Shown: in pieces, positions 52,193 through 60,574 of the stretch
How the letters are laid out: each line of letters opens with the position of its first letter
Position numbering within the stretch: position 1 is the first letter of the stretch
Source: Streptosporangium carneum
GTDB lineage: Bacteria > Actinomycetota > Actinomycetes > Streptosporangiales > Streptosporangiaceae
DNA length: 64,000 nucleotides
NCBI RefSeq assembly: GCF_027922005.1
Contig: NZ_BSEV01000007.1
Coordinates: 124,001 to 188,000 of the forward strand
Reading direction: 5' to 3'
Position numbers and translations under genes: made by a program
The notes under the pieces: generated by a model
Seen by the model: the letters and a program-made list of their open reading frames with translations, nothing else
Told to the model about the DNA's origin: nothing
The model's database searches: none

Positions 52193-53284
52193 TCAGGAGC
52201 GGTGGGGGCGGAGGCCGGTGAGCCTGCGCAGGATGTCCCACCAGAAGGAGGCGCCGAACAGCAGGGCGGCCATGGTGATCAGGTAGCCGGGCCAGTGGCC
52301 GAGGGAGATGAGGCGGCTCCACCAGGCGCCGCCGTTGAAGTTGAAGGACGGACCGCTCTCGCCGTCCGCGGGGATCGTCACGCTCATCACGGCGTGGTCG
52401 AAGATCTTCACCAGCGCCGGGGAGCTGAAGACCTCGGTCACGCAGGAGTACGGCTCGACGGAGCCCGCCACCGCGCACCTGTCCTTCAGGGATTCCTTCA
52501 GCGCGAGCGTGCCGTCCTCACCGCCGCTCGCGATGGCCGCGACCGCGGCACGGTAGGCGTTGTCGCGCAGCAGGGTCTTGCCGTACTCGAGCGCGTCCAT
52601 GCTGAACGCCAGGGTCAGCGCCACGGACAGGGTGAAGACCACCCATTTGACGTAGCGGCGGTATAGCGTGGACAGGCGCTGCATCTCCCCGTCGAACCAG
52701 TCCTCGACGCCCTTGCGGAACTTGCCCATGTCCCGCTGGGCGCCCTCCCACACGCCCCGCAGGTGCCCGGCCAGCGGGCTGCGGATGGCCTCCAGCTTGG
52801 TGAGCAGGCCCTCGATGCCGCCCTCCTCGGCGGCGACCAGCTCGAGCAGCGCGCCGGAGAACCGCTCGGGCGGGATGTTGGCGATGCTGGTCTTGGATCC
52901 CTTGGGGTGGTCGATCTCCTGGAGACGCTCGTAGAGGCGCCGGGTCATGTCGATCGGGGGCGCGGGCGCCTTCTCGGCGAGGACCGCGCTGGGGTCGACC
53001 GGCATCGGCTCGACCACCGGCGGCGCCGGTTCGGGATCGTGCCGGGGGCGCGGGTCGTGCCTGGAGAAGGGCAGCTTGGCGAAAACGTCGATGATCTTCG
53101 AAGGGATCCACGACCTGCCCTCCCGCGGACCGCCGTCCAGGGTGTCGCGGAGGTAGGCCCACAGGAACTTGCTGCGGATGCCGAGCAGCCTGACGATGGC
53201 CTCGTTGATCCCGCTCACCAGGAGCGACAGCAACAGGAAGGCCAGCACCAGCCCGATGGCCAGGTCAACGTAAACGGATATCAC
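52193..53284 (-). CDS. membrane protein of unknown function next to glnE
   Basis: A 363-residue protein with one N-terminal membrane segment (LAIGLVLAFLLLSLLVSGINEAIVRL), a Pro-rich linker (RHDPEPAPPVVEPMPVDP), a central cytoplasmic region (PPERFSGALLELVAAEEGGIEGLLTKLEAI), the block DMGKFRKGVEDWFDGEMQRLSTLYRRYVKW leading into a second membrane segment (VVFTLSVALTLAFSMDAL), an exported-looking loop with two cysteines (RCAVAGSVEPYSCV) and a last segment (WPGYLITMAALLFGASFWWDIL). I have seen the WFDxxM-R-xxxYRRY-K-W pattern in unrelated hypothetical proteins of many bacteria; no function is known. ATG start; 221 bp downstream of glnE in the same direction. Confidence 0.8.
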   Translation of the reverse strand: MISVYVDLAIGLVLAFLLLSLLVSGINEAIVRLLGIRSKFLWAYLRDTLDGGPREGRSWIPSKIIDVFAKLPFSRHDPRPRHDPEPAPPVVEPMPVDPSAVLAEKAPAPPIDMTRRLYERLQEIDHPKGSKTSIANIPPERFSGALLELVAAEEGGIEGLLTKLEAIRSPLAGHLRGVWEGAQRDMGKFRKGVEDWFDGEMQRLSTLYRRYVKWVVFTLSVALTLAFSMDALEYGKTLLRDNAYRAAVAAIASGGEDGTLALKESLKDRCAVAGSVEPYSCVTEVFSSPALVKIFDHAVMSVTIPADGESGPSFNFNGGAWWSRLISLGHWPGYLITMAALLFGASFWWDILRRLTGLRPHRS

Positions 53285-53505
53285 AGTAGATCACCCGCAC
53301 CGTTGATACACGTTCGCCCCGGCGAGCGCAACGGCATCACCCGTAACAAAGTCCGGTTTCGGCGGGAATGGGGTTGCTTTCCATAGGGATTCGGCATAGC
53401 GGAGGCATCGTCCCCCGCCGGACGTGCGTCTCGACCGGCGTGGAGGGGGCGGACGGTCCCGGTCGCCGCGGAAGCGGTCCCAGTCGTCGTGGAAGGCGCG
53501 GGTTC

Positions 53506-56493
53506 TCAGCCGCCGTAGAAGACGCGTTCCATGACCAGGCGGGCGCGGCGGGTGACACGGCGGTAGTCGTCGACGAAGTCCCCGCTGCCGTCCGGCGGGT
53601 AGCCGAGGACGCGGGAGATGAGCGCGCGTTCGCGGGCGTCCACCGGAACGGAGTCGGAAGCGCGGCCCCTGACCAGCATGACGGCGTCGCGGACGCGCGA
53701 GGCGAGCCGCCACGCCCCGGCGAGCGCGGCCTCGTCCGCCTCGGACAACAGGCCCTCGGCGACCGCCGCGCGCAGCGCCTCCAAAGTGCGGGTGGTCCGC
53801 AGCGGCGGCGACGACCCGGCGTGGCGAAGCTGGATGAGCTGGGCGACCCACTCCACGTCGGACAGGCCTCCCCTGCCGAGCTTGGTGTGCAGGGTCGGGT
53901 CGGCGCCGCGCGGCAGCCGCTCCGCCTCCATCCTGGCCTTCAGCGTGCGGATCTGCGTCACGGCGGCGTCGGGGATGCCGCCCTCCGGGTAGCGCAGCCG
54001 GTCGGCGACCCCCAGGAACTCGGCGCCGAGCGAGGCGTCCCCGGCGGAGAAACGGGCGCGCAGCAGCGCCTGGGACTCCCACGGCGACGACCAGCGCTCG
54101 TAGTAGGCGGCGTAGGAGGCCAGGGTGCGGACCAGCGGGCCCTGGCGGCCCTCGGGGCGCAGGTCGGGGTCGATGAGCAGGGGCGGGTCGGGCGCGGGCA
54201 ACGCCAGCAGTCGGCGTAGCTCGTTGGCCACCGCGAAGGCCGCGTCCGTGGCGTCCCGCTCGGAGCCGCCCGCCAGGGGCGAGTGCACGAACATCACGTC
54301 GGCATCGCTGCCGTAGGAGCATTCGAGGCCGCCGAGGCGTCCCATCGCGATGACCGCGAACCTCGTGCCCAGCGGGGCGCGCCGCTCCATCTCGACCTTG
54401 CCGATCGCGGCGTCCAGCGCGGCCTGGATCGTCACGTCGTTGAGCGCGGACAGCGCCTGGCCGACCCGTTCGACGTCGATGCGCCCCGACAGGTCGGCGG
54501 CGGCCGTACGGACCAGTTCCCTGCGCCGCAGTCCGCGCGCCGCGGCCACGGCGATCTCGGCCTCGCCGGGGTAGCGGCCGACGGTGGCCCGCGCCTCGGT
54601 GAGCAACGTCTCGGCGGGCCTGGGGTCCAGCTCCGCGTCCGAGCCGAGCATCGCCACCGCCTCGGGGGCGTGCAACAGCAGTCCCGTCACGTAGCGGCTG
54701 CTCCCCAGCAGCCTGGTGAGGCGCGAGGCGACCGCGGTCTCGTCGCGCAGCAGCCGCAGGTACCACGGGGTCGCGCCGAGCTTGTCGGAGACCTGGCGGA
54801 AGCCGAGCAGGCCCGCGTCGGGGTCGGGGGCGTCGGCGAACCAGCCGAGCATGACCGGGAGCAGGGTTCGCTGGATCGCCGCGCGGCGCGAGACGCCGCT
54901 GGTCAGGGCGCTGATGTGGCGCAGCGCTCCGGCGGGGTCGGTGTAGCCGAGCGCCTCGAGGCGGGCCTGGGCCGCGGCGGTCGAGAGCCGGGCCTCCGAC
55001 TCGGGCAGCCGGGCGACGGCCTGCAGCAGCGGCCGGTAGAACAGCTTCTCGTGCAGGCGCCTGGCCTCCATCGCGTGCCGCCGCCACCGGGTGGTGAACT
55101 CCCCCACCGGGTCGCTGACCATGCCCAGCCCCCGGCCGAGCCGCCGCAGGTCGGTCTCGCTCTGCGGCACCAGGTGGGTACGGCGCAGCCGGTACAGCTG
55201 GATCAGGTGCTCGATCCGGCGCAGGAAGGCGTAGGCCTCGGCGAGCGCCTTGGCGTCGTCCCTGCCGACGTAGCCGCCCCTGGACAGGGCCGCGAGGGCG
55301 GGAAGCGTGGCGCGGCGGCGCAGGAGCGGGTCGAGGCGGCCGTGGACGAGCTGCAGCAGCTGTACGGCGAACTCGATGTCGCGCAGCCCGCCCGGACCGA
55401 GCTTGATCTGGCGTTCGGCCTCGTCCCCGCGCACGTGGGCCTCGACCCTGCGGCGCATCGCCTGCACGTCCTCGACGAACCGGTCACGGGTCGCGGCCTG
55501 CCAGACCATCTCGTTCATCGCCGAGACGTACTGCTCGCCGAGTTCGAGGTCCCCGGCGACGGGGCGGGCCTTCAGCAGCGCCTGGAACTCCCACGTCTTG
55601 GCCCAGCGACGGTAGTAGGCCTGGTGGCTGGCGAGGGTGCGGACCAGCGGCCCCGACCTGCCCTCGGGACGCAGCGCGGCGTCCACCTCCCACAGGGCCC
55701 CCTCAGGGGTGCTAGCCGAGCAGACGCGCATCATGCCCTTGGCCAGGCGGGTGGCCGTCTGGATGGCCTCGGTCTCCTCCGCGCCCTCCCTCGGCTCGGC
55801 CACGAAGACGACGTCGACGTCGCTGATGTAGTTGAGCTCCCGCGCCCCGCACTTGCCCATGCCGATGACGGCGAGCCGTACGGAGCCGGGGTCGGCGTGC
55901 TCGGCCCTGGCGACGGCCAGGGCGGCTTCGAGCGCGGCTCCCGCCAGGTCGGAGAGCTCGGCGGTGACATCGGCGAGCGACGCCTCGCCGGTGACGTCAC
56001 GGGCGGCCAGGTGGAGCAGGCGGCCCCGGTAGGCCACCCGCAGCGCGACCAGGGTCGGGGTGCCGACACCCGCCGCCCGCGGTTCGGGGTCCTCGGGGTC
56101 GGCGCCGACCGCGAGCAGCAGCTCGGCGCGGAGCTCCTGCGCGGTCGGCCGCGGCAGGGGCCGGGCTCCGCCCAGGAGGTCCAGGTGTCCGGGGTGCCTG
56201 ACCACGTGCTCGCCGAGGGCGGCGCTGACCCCGAAGACGCCGAGCAGTCTGGCCCGCAGGCCGGGGTCGGAGCGGAGCGTCTCCAGGACGCCCCGGTCCT
56301 GTTCCGCCAGCCGGTTGAGCGAGGTGAGTGCCAGGTCGGGGTCGGCCGCCGCGGCCAGCGAGTCGAGCAGGTCGAGGTCCTCGGCCGCCTGCGGGCCGAG
56401 TTCGTCGAGCAGCCGCTCGGCTCTGGTCCCGTCGGCGAACCCGAGCCTGGCCAGTTGCCCTGCGGTCGTCCGCATCCGGGGCACGGCGTTCAC
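53506..56493 (-). CDS. glnE: glutamine synthetase adenylyltransferase/adenylyl-removing enzyme
   Basis: GlnE adds or removes AMP on the tyrosine of GlnA (Y402 of the GlnA in this window). The 995-residue protein has two nucleotidyltransferase domains: the N-terminal one with GKCGARELNYISDVDVVFVAEPR and the C-terminal one with MGRLGGLECSYGSDADVMFVHSP, each followed by a helical bundle (QIKLGPGGLRDIEFAVQLLQLVHGR and HTKLGRGGLSDVEWVAQLIQLRHAG). Both DxD pairs are intact, so both activities are expected. GTG 56493 is chosen because GAGGGAGG lies 4 bases upstream; the frame is open to 56544. In M. tuberculosis glnE sits directly between glnA1 and glnA2. Confidence 0.97.
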   Translation of the reverse strand: MNAVPRMRTTAGQLARLGFADGTRAERLLDELGPQAAEDLDLLDSLAAAADPDLALTSLNRLAEQDRGVLETLRSDPGLRARLLGVFGVSAALGEHVVRHPGHLDLLGGARPLPRPTAQELRAELLLAVGADPEDPEPRAAGVGTPTLVALRVAYRGRLLHLAARDVTGEASLADVTAELSDLAGAALEAALAVARAEHADPGSVRLAVIGMGKCGARELNYISDVDVVFVAEPREGAEETEAIQTATRLAKGMMRVCSASTPEGALWEVDAALRPEGRSGPLVRTLASHQAYYRRWAKTWEFQALLKARPVAGDLELGEQYVSAMNEMVWQAATRDRFVEDVQAMRRRVEAHVRGDEAERQIKLGPGGLRDIEFAVQLLQLVHGRLDPLLRRRATLPALAALSRGGYVGRDDAKALAEAYAFLRRIEHLIQLYRLRRTHLVPQSETDLRRLGRGLGMVSDPVGEFTTRWRRHAMEARRLHEKLFYRPLLQAVARLPESEARLSTAAAQARLEALGYTDPAGALRHISALTSGVSRRAAIQRTLLPVMLGWFADAPDPDAGLLGFRQVSDKLGATPWYLRLLRDETAVASRLTRLLGSSRYVTGLLLHAPEAVAMLGSDAELDPRPAETLLTEARATVGRYPGEAEIAVAAARGLRRRELVRTAAADLSGRIDVERVGQALSALNDVTIQAALDAAIGKVEMERRAPLGTRFAVIAMGRLGGLECSYGSDADVMFVHSPLAGGSERDATDAAFAVANELRRLLALPAPDPPLLIDPDLRPEGRQGPLVRTLASYAAYYERWSSPWESQALLRARFSAGDASLGAEFLGVADRLRYPEGGIPDAAVTQIRTLKARMEAERLPRGADPTLHTKLGRGGLSDVEWVAQLIQLRHAGSSPPLRTTRTLEALRAAVAEGLLSEADEAALAGAWRLASRVRDAVMLVRGRASDSVPVDARERALISRVLGYPPDGSGDFVDDYRRVTRRARLVMERVFYGG

Positions 56494-56586
56494 CGCCCTC
56501 CCTCGTCTCCGGTCACAAGTATGGGTGAGGCGCTCCGCTCTCACCCGGCAGCCCCGCCGCGTGCCGGACGGGAGGAGGTGGAGACG

Positions 56587-57288
56587 TCATCCGTTCGTGA
56601 CGACGGCGGCGAAGCGCTCGGCGACCGTCCGCCACGCGCCGATCAGGCCCTCCTCCGCCTCCTTCGCCCCGGCGTTGAGTTCCTCCACCGAGTGGCCGAG
56701 CGCGGTCAGGTTGTCGGCGGAGTCACGGGTCCACTCGGTGAAGATCTCAACGCTCGCCTCGGGGTGGAACTGCACCGCCCACGCCCGCTCCCCCAGACGG
56801 TAGGCCTGGTTGGGGTAGGGGTCTCCGGTGGCGAGTGGCACCGCGCCCTCGGGCAGTCGCGTCATCGCGTCGCCGTGGTACTGCACGGCGGGAACCGGGC
56901 CGAGACCGCTGAACAGCCGGTCCTCCTCGGCCGCGGGGAGCGGAACCACCTCTTTGACGCCCACCTCGAGCCCGTGCTCGCCGCGTTCGACGACGCCGCC
57001 GCAGGCGAGCGTCATCAGCTGGGCGCCCAGGCAGATCCCCAGGGTGGGCACGCCCGTCTCGACCGAGTCGCGGATCAGGGCGCGGGTGGCGGGCAGCCAG
57101 GGGCACCGCTCGTCCTCCCAGGCCGCCGCCGAGCCGCCGAGCACGATGAGCCCGTCCTCCGCCCGGTCCGGCACCGGCTCTCCCCGATGGGGCCGGACGA
57201 CCTCGCAGTCGACTCCGGCCTCCGCCAGCCATTCGGCGAAGAGCCCGGGGCCCGCTCCGGCCTCGTTCTCGACGACAGTGATTCTCAT
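56587..57288 (-). CDS. class I glutamine amidotransferase domain protein
   Basis: A 233-residue GATase-1 protein: MRITVVENEAGAGPGLFAEWL, GLIVLGGSAAAWEDERCPWLP, nucleophile elbow VPTLGICLGAQLMTLACGG with Cys, and the His-Glu pair in AWAVQFHPEASVEIFTEW. It resembles stand-alone amidotransferases that hydrolyse gamma-glutamyl compounds, such as PuuD-like or GMP-synthase-like enzymes. Its place between glnE and glnA2 suggests hydrolysis of the gamma-glutamyl products of GlnA2, by analogy with the Puu pathway; that is inference. ATG 57288 is used, 12 codons inside the open frame. The glnE start lies 93 bp downstream of its stop. Confidence 0.9.
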   Translation of the reverse strand: MRITVVENEAGAGPGLFAEWLAEAGVDCEVVRPHRGEPVPDRAEDGLIVLGGSAAAWEDERCPWLPATRALIRDSVETGVPTLGICLGAQLMTLACGGVVERGEHGLEVGVKEVVPLPAAEEDRLFSGLGPVPAVQYHGDAMTRLPEGAVPLATGDPYPNQAYRLGERAWAVQFHPEASVEIFTEWTRDSADNLTALGHSVEELNAGAKEAEEGLIGAWRTVAERFAAVVTNG

Positions 57289-57447
57289 GCGGTAATTATG
57301 GGCGAAAACCACCCAAGACCCCATATCGGTCTTCGGTGCGCCCGGTGCACGGACAGTCCCCGCGATCCGGGACCTCCGCCTTCCGGGAAGCCGGGATCAG
57401 CCTCCCTCCGGGGCCGTCGTGCCGCCGACGACCCCGGAGAGAACGGT

Positions 57448-58173
57448 TCAGGCGGGGGTGATCCAAACGGCCTTGGCCGCGGCGACCAGGGTGCCGTCCA
57501 CCTCGTAGACGGCGCTCTCCCCGAAGAGCTTGCGGCCCTCGCGGCCGGTGGCGCGGGCGACGACGGAGTAGGTGCCGCCGGGGTAGACCCGCCGCTCGAC
57601 CTTCGCGGTCAGCCTGCCGAGCAGGGCGAACTCACCGGGCTTGAAATGGGCCCAGCCGGTGGCGCAGTCGAGCGCGGCCCAGACGACCGCGTCGGGGACG
57701 ACGCCGTCCTCGTCGGTGACGGTCATCGGCACCCGCCAGCCCGCGGCGACCAGGTCGGTGCCGGACACGGAGCCGGGGAAGATCCGCAGACCGTCTCCCG
57801 GGGAGCGCAGGCCGCAGGAGAAGCAGCCGGGGAAGGCGTGGTCGGCGAGCCCCGCGAAGCCGCCCTCCGCCCTGGCCGCCTCGTTGAAGGGCACGAACGC
57901 GGGGGCGGTGAGCTGCTCGGCGACCGAGATGGCCTCGACGAGCAGGGTGTCACCGTGGGTGAGGGTCGCGGTGTTGGCCAGCTGACGCAGGGACAGCTCG
58001 GCCTCCAGCGGCGTGGGGGCGTGCAACGTGACCTCGACGGCCGAGTCGTGCCGGGCGCCGTGCAACGCCTCGGTGACCGTGCCCGCGATCCATCCGCCGT
58101 TCGCGGAGCCCTCGGGGCCGCGGAAACGTGCTGGAACGGTCACCACGGTCTGCAGCTCGGCAGCCGTCGTCAT
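57448..58173 (-). CDS. hotdog-fold thioesterase-like protein
   Basis: A 241-residue protein with duplicated hotdog halves, resembling the acyl-CoA thioesterase-like family: PARFRGPEGSANGGWIAGTVTEAL in the first half and AVVWAALDCATGWAHFKPGEFALLGRLTAKVERRVYPGGTYSVVARATGREGRKLFGESAVYEVDGTLVAAAKAVWI in the second. FPGCFSCGLRSPGDGLRIFPG is a distinctive Cys-containing linker. Substrate unknown. ATG 58173 is preferred to 58206 because GGAGGT lies 5 bases before it. It stands 159 bp upstream of the GATase gene and may be co-transcribed; the 438 bp before it (58174-58611) contain no gene. Confidence 0.82.
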   Translation of the reverse strand: MTTAAELQTVVTVPARFRGPEGSANGGWIAGTVTEALHGARHDSAVEVTLHAPTPLEAELSLRQLANTATLTHGDTLLVEAISVAEQLTAPAFVPFNEAARAEGGFAGLADHAFPGCFSCGLRSPGDGLRIFPGSVSGTDLVAAGWRVPMTVTDEDGVVPDAVVWAALDCATGWAHFKPGEFALLGRLTAKVERRVYPGGTYSVVARATGREGRKLFGESAVYEVDGTLVAAAKAVWITPA

Positions 58174-58611
58174 GCGGCACCTCCAGTCGCCTTTATGGCG
58201 ATTCATCCTCGAAAATCACTCTAAACGGACCGACCGATTTTACCGGAGTCCTCGCGCGTACAGCGAACCAGGGGGCGATGATCCGCGGACCAACGGCGCC
58301 TTGCCACATGTCGTCCAGCGCGGAACCGCAGGGGCCACACCCACGACGCGCCCCGCGACCACGACCGGCCCGGCGCCGCGCCTTCGAAACCCCTGCCCGC
58401 CTGACCCGGCCCCCAGCGGTTCCGCACGGCCGACGGCCCGCGCCCGGCGACGGCCGGGCAGGACACACCGGGGCGTTCCCGCATGACGGCGGTCACCCGG
58501 CGCGCAGGCCCTGGCGGGCCGTACGCGCCGTTGCACCCTACCGCGTGAGGCGGAAGCGCGCGCACGCGTTCGGCGGCGCGCTCCCGCCCCCCGAGGGGAA
58601 CGCCGGGGACC

Positions 58612-59973
58612 CTACAGAACCGGGAGATAGCGGCCGAGCTCGAACTCGGTGACCTGGCGGCGGTACTCGCGCCACTCGGTGCGCTTGTTGCGCAGGAAGT
58701 AGTCGAAGACGTGCTCGCCGAGGGTCTCGGCGACCAGCTCGCTGCGCTCCATGACGGCGATGGCCTCGTCCAGCGACTGCGGCAGCGGCTGGATGCCGAG
58801 GGCGCGCCGCTCCGCCGAGGTCAGCGCCCAGACGTCGTCCTCGGCGCCGGGAGGCATCTCGTAACCCTGCTCGATGCCCTTCAGACCCGCGGCGAGGATC
58901 ACCGCGAAGGCGAGGTAGGGGTTGCAGGCCGAGTCGAGGGAGCGGAACTCGATGCGGGTCGAACCGCTCTTGTGAGGCTTGTACATCGGCACCCTGACGA
59001 GGGCCGAGCGGTTGTTGTGCCCCCAGGAGATGTAGCTCGGGGCCTCGCCGCCCGCTCCGGCGATCGCCTCCGCGCCGCCCCACAGGCGCTTGTAGGAGTT
59101 CACCCACTGGTTGCAGACCGCGGTGATCTCGGCGGCGTGCGCGAGCAGGCCGCCGATGAAGGACCTGCCGACCTTGGAGAGCTGGTACTCGGCGCCCGGC
59201 TCGTAGAAGGCGTTGCGGTCGCCCTCGAACAGCGACATGTGGGTGTGCATGCCGGAGCCGGGGTACTCGGTGAACGGCTTGGGCATGAAGCTGGCCCAGA
59301 TGCCCTGCTCCAGCGCGACCTCCTTCATGACCAGGCGGAAGGTCATGATGTTGTCCGCGGTGGTGAGCGCGTCCGCGTAACGCAGGTCGATCTCCTGCTG
59401 GCCCGGACCGCCCTCGTGGTGGCTGTACTCGACCGAGATGCCCATCGACTCCAACATCATGATCGCGTTACGCCGGAAGTCGTGACCCGAGCTGTGCGGG
59501 GTGTGGTCGAAGTAGCCGCCGTCGTCGATCGGCTCGGGCCGCCTCCCCTGCTCGGGGCGGTTCTTCAGCAGGAAGAACTCGACCTCGGGGTGGGTGTAGA
59601 AGCTGAACCCCATGTCGGAGGCCTTGGCCAGGGTCCGCCTGAGCACCCAGCGCGGGTCGGCGTGCGACGGTGAGCCGTCCGGCATGAGGATGTCGCAGAA
59701 CATCCTGGCCGCGCCCGGCGTCTCGCTGCGCCAGGGAAGGATCTGGAACGTCGAGGGGTCGGGCTTGGCGAGCATGTCCGACTCGTAGACGCGGGCGAAG
59801 CCCTCGATCGCCGAGCCGTCGAAGCCGATGCCCTCCGCGAAGGCCCCTTCCAGCTCCGCCGGGGCGATCGCCACCGACTTCAGGAACCCGAGCACATCGG
59901 TGAACCACAGCCGGATGAACCGGATGTCGCGCTCCTCGAGCGTACGGAGAACGAACTCCTGCTGGCGGTCCAA
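58612..59973 (-). CDS. glnA2: glutamine synthetase family protein, GlnA2-like (gamma-glutamylpolyamine synthetase)
   Basis: A 453-residue GS fold enzyme. TTG 59973 is chosen: GGAGGAG lies 6 bases upstream and the product then begins MDRQQEFVLRTLEERDIRFIRLWFTDVLGFLKSVAIAPAELEGAF, the exact N-terminus of actinobacterial GlnA2. Other motifs are GIGFDGSAIEGFARVYESDMLAKPDPSTFQILPW, PEVEFFLL and the IEFRSLDSACNPYLAFA block. The position of the adenylylated tyrosine is a tryptophan (W382 in DDVWALTSAER), so GlnE cannot modify it. In Streptomyces the orthologue makes gamma-glutamyl polyamines, which fits the amidotransferase nearby. A GlnR box lies 74-89 bases upstream. Confidence 0.94.
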   Translation of the reverse strand: MDRQQEFVLRTLEERDIRFIRLWFTDVLGFLKSVAIAPAELEGAFAEGIGFDGSAIEGFARVYESDMLAKPDPSTFQILPWRSETPGAARMFCDILMPDGSPSHADPRWVLRRTLAKASDMGFSFYTHPEVEFFLLKNRPEQGRRPEPIDDGGYFDHTPHSSGHDFRRNAIMMLESMGISVEYSHHEGGPGQQEIDLRYADALTTADNIMTFRLVMKEVALEQGIWASFMPKPFTEYPGSGMHTHMSLFEGDRNAFYEPGAEYQLSKVGRSFIGGLLAHAAEITAVCNQWVNSYKRLWGGAEAIAGAGGEAPSYISWGHNNRSALVRVPMYKPHKSGSTRIEFRSLDSACNPYLAFAVILAAGLKGIEQGYEMPPGAEDDVWALTSAERRALGIQPLPQSLDEAIAVMERSELVAETLGEHVFDYFLRNKRTEWREYRRQVTEFELGRYLPVL

Positions 59974-60046
59974 AACCACTCCTCCAATGCCGACGCCGAC
60001 GTGGTGCGACACGTCCGGCCTCCTATCACCAGTCTGCCCGCTCCGT

Positions 60047-60062
60047 GTTTCGCACACGTTAC
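60047..60062 (-). promoter_or_regulatory. GlnR box upstream of glnA2
   Basis: Read on the minus strand, GTAAC-gtgtgc-GAAAC is a perfect match to the GlnR consensus gTnAC-N6-GaAAC. It begins 74 bases before the TTG start of glnA2. Unlike the glnA site it has a single pair of half-sites. Confidence 0.7.
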
Positions 60063-60574
60063 GAGGGAGAACGGTGAGATGCCGCATCAAACCCGTCGTG
60101 TCTCCACTGACAGATTCCATCATTCCCGGGACCTACCAGGAAGCACGCCGACGCCCCTCCCGGCCGCTCGCGTTCCAGCGGTCGTCGCGCCCCCGGCCGC
60201 GGGGGCGCGACGGGCTCCGAGGTCCGAGAGCGCCGGCGGCGCCCGGCGGGACGCGCCGCGGGGGCGTCTCCCGCGAAGACACCCGGGGCCCCTGGGACAC
60301 GCCCGGCACGACCGGTGCTGGCACCCCGGATGACCAGGCGAAACAATGCGGGCCACCGGTCCGTGAGCGGCGATCCCCCGCGGTCCGCGGCGACTCACGG
60401 CGGTCCACAGTGCTCCACGGTGGACCACGGTGCTCGCGACACGGCAAGGCGGGACACCCCCGTCAGGCCGCGACCGGACTCCCTGGCGGGGGCCCGGGCG
60501 CGCCCCGGACCGGGACCGGCGGCGATCTTTCGTGACCGGGCCTGGAAACCTACGTCCTTCGGGGGAAGACGACG
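60063..60574. other. divergent gap between glnA2 and the terpene-synthase cluster
   Basis: No credible gene was found. Near 60375-60430 there are overlapping inverted and direct copies of ggtccac / gtggacc and ccacggtg around cggcgactcacgg. The promoter of the terpene-synthase cluster must be here, with GGGGGAAG (60561-60568) as its first Shine-Dalgarno. Confidence 0.5.
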
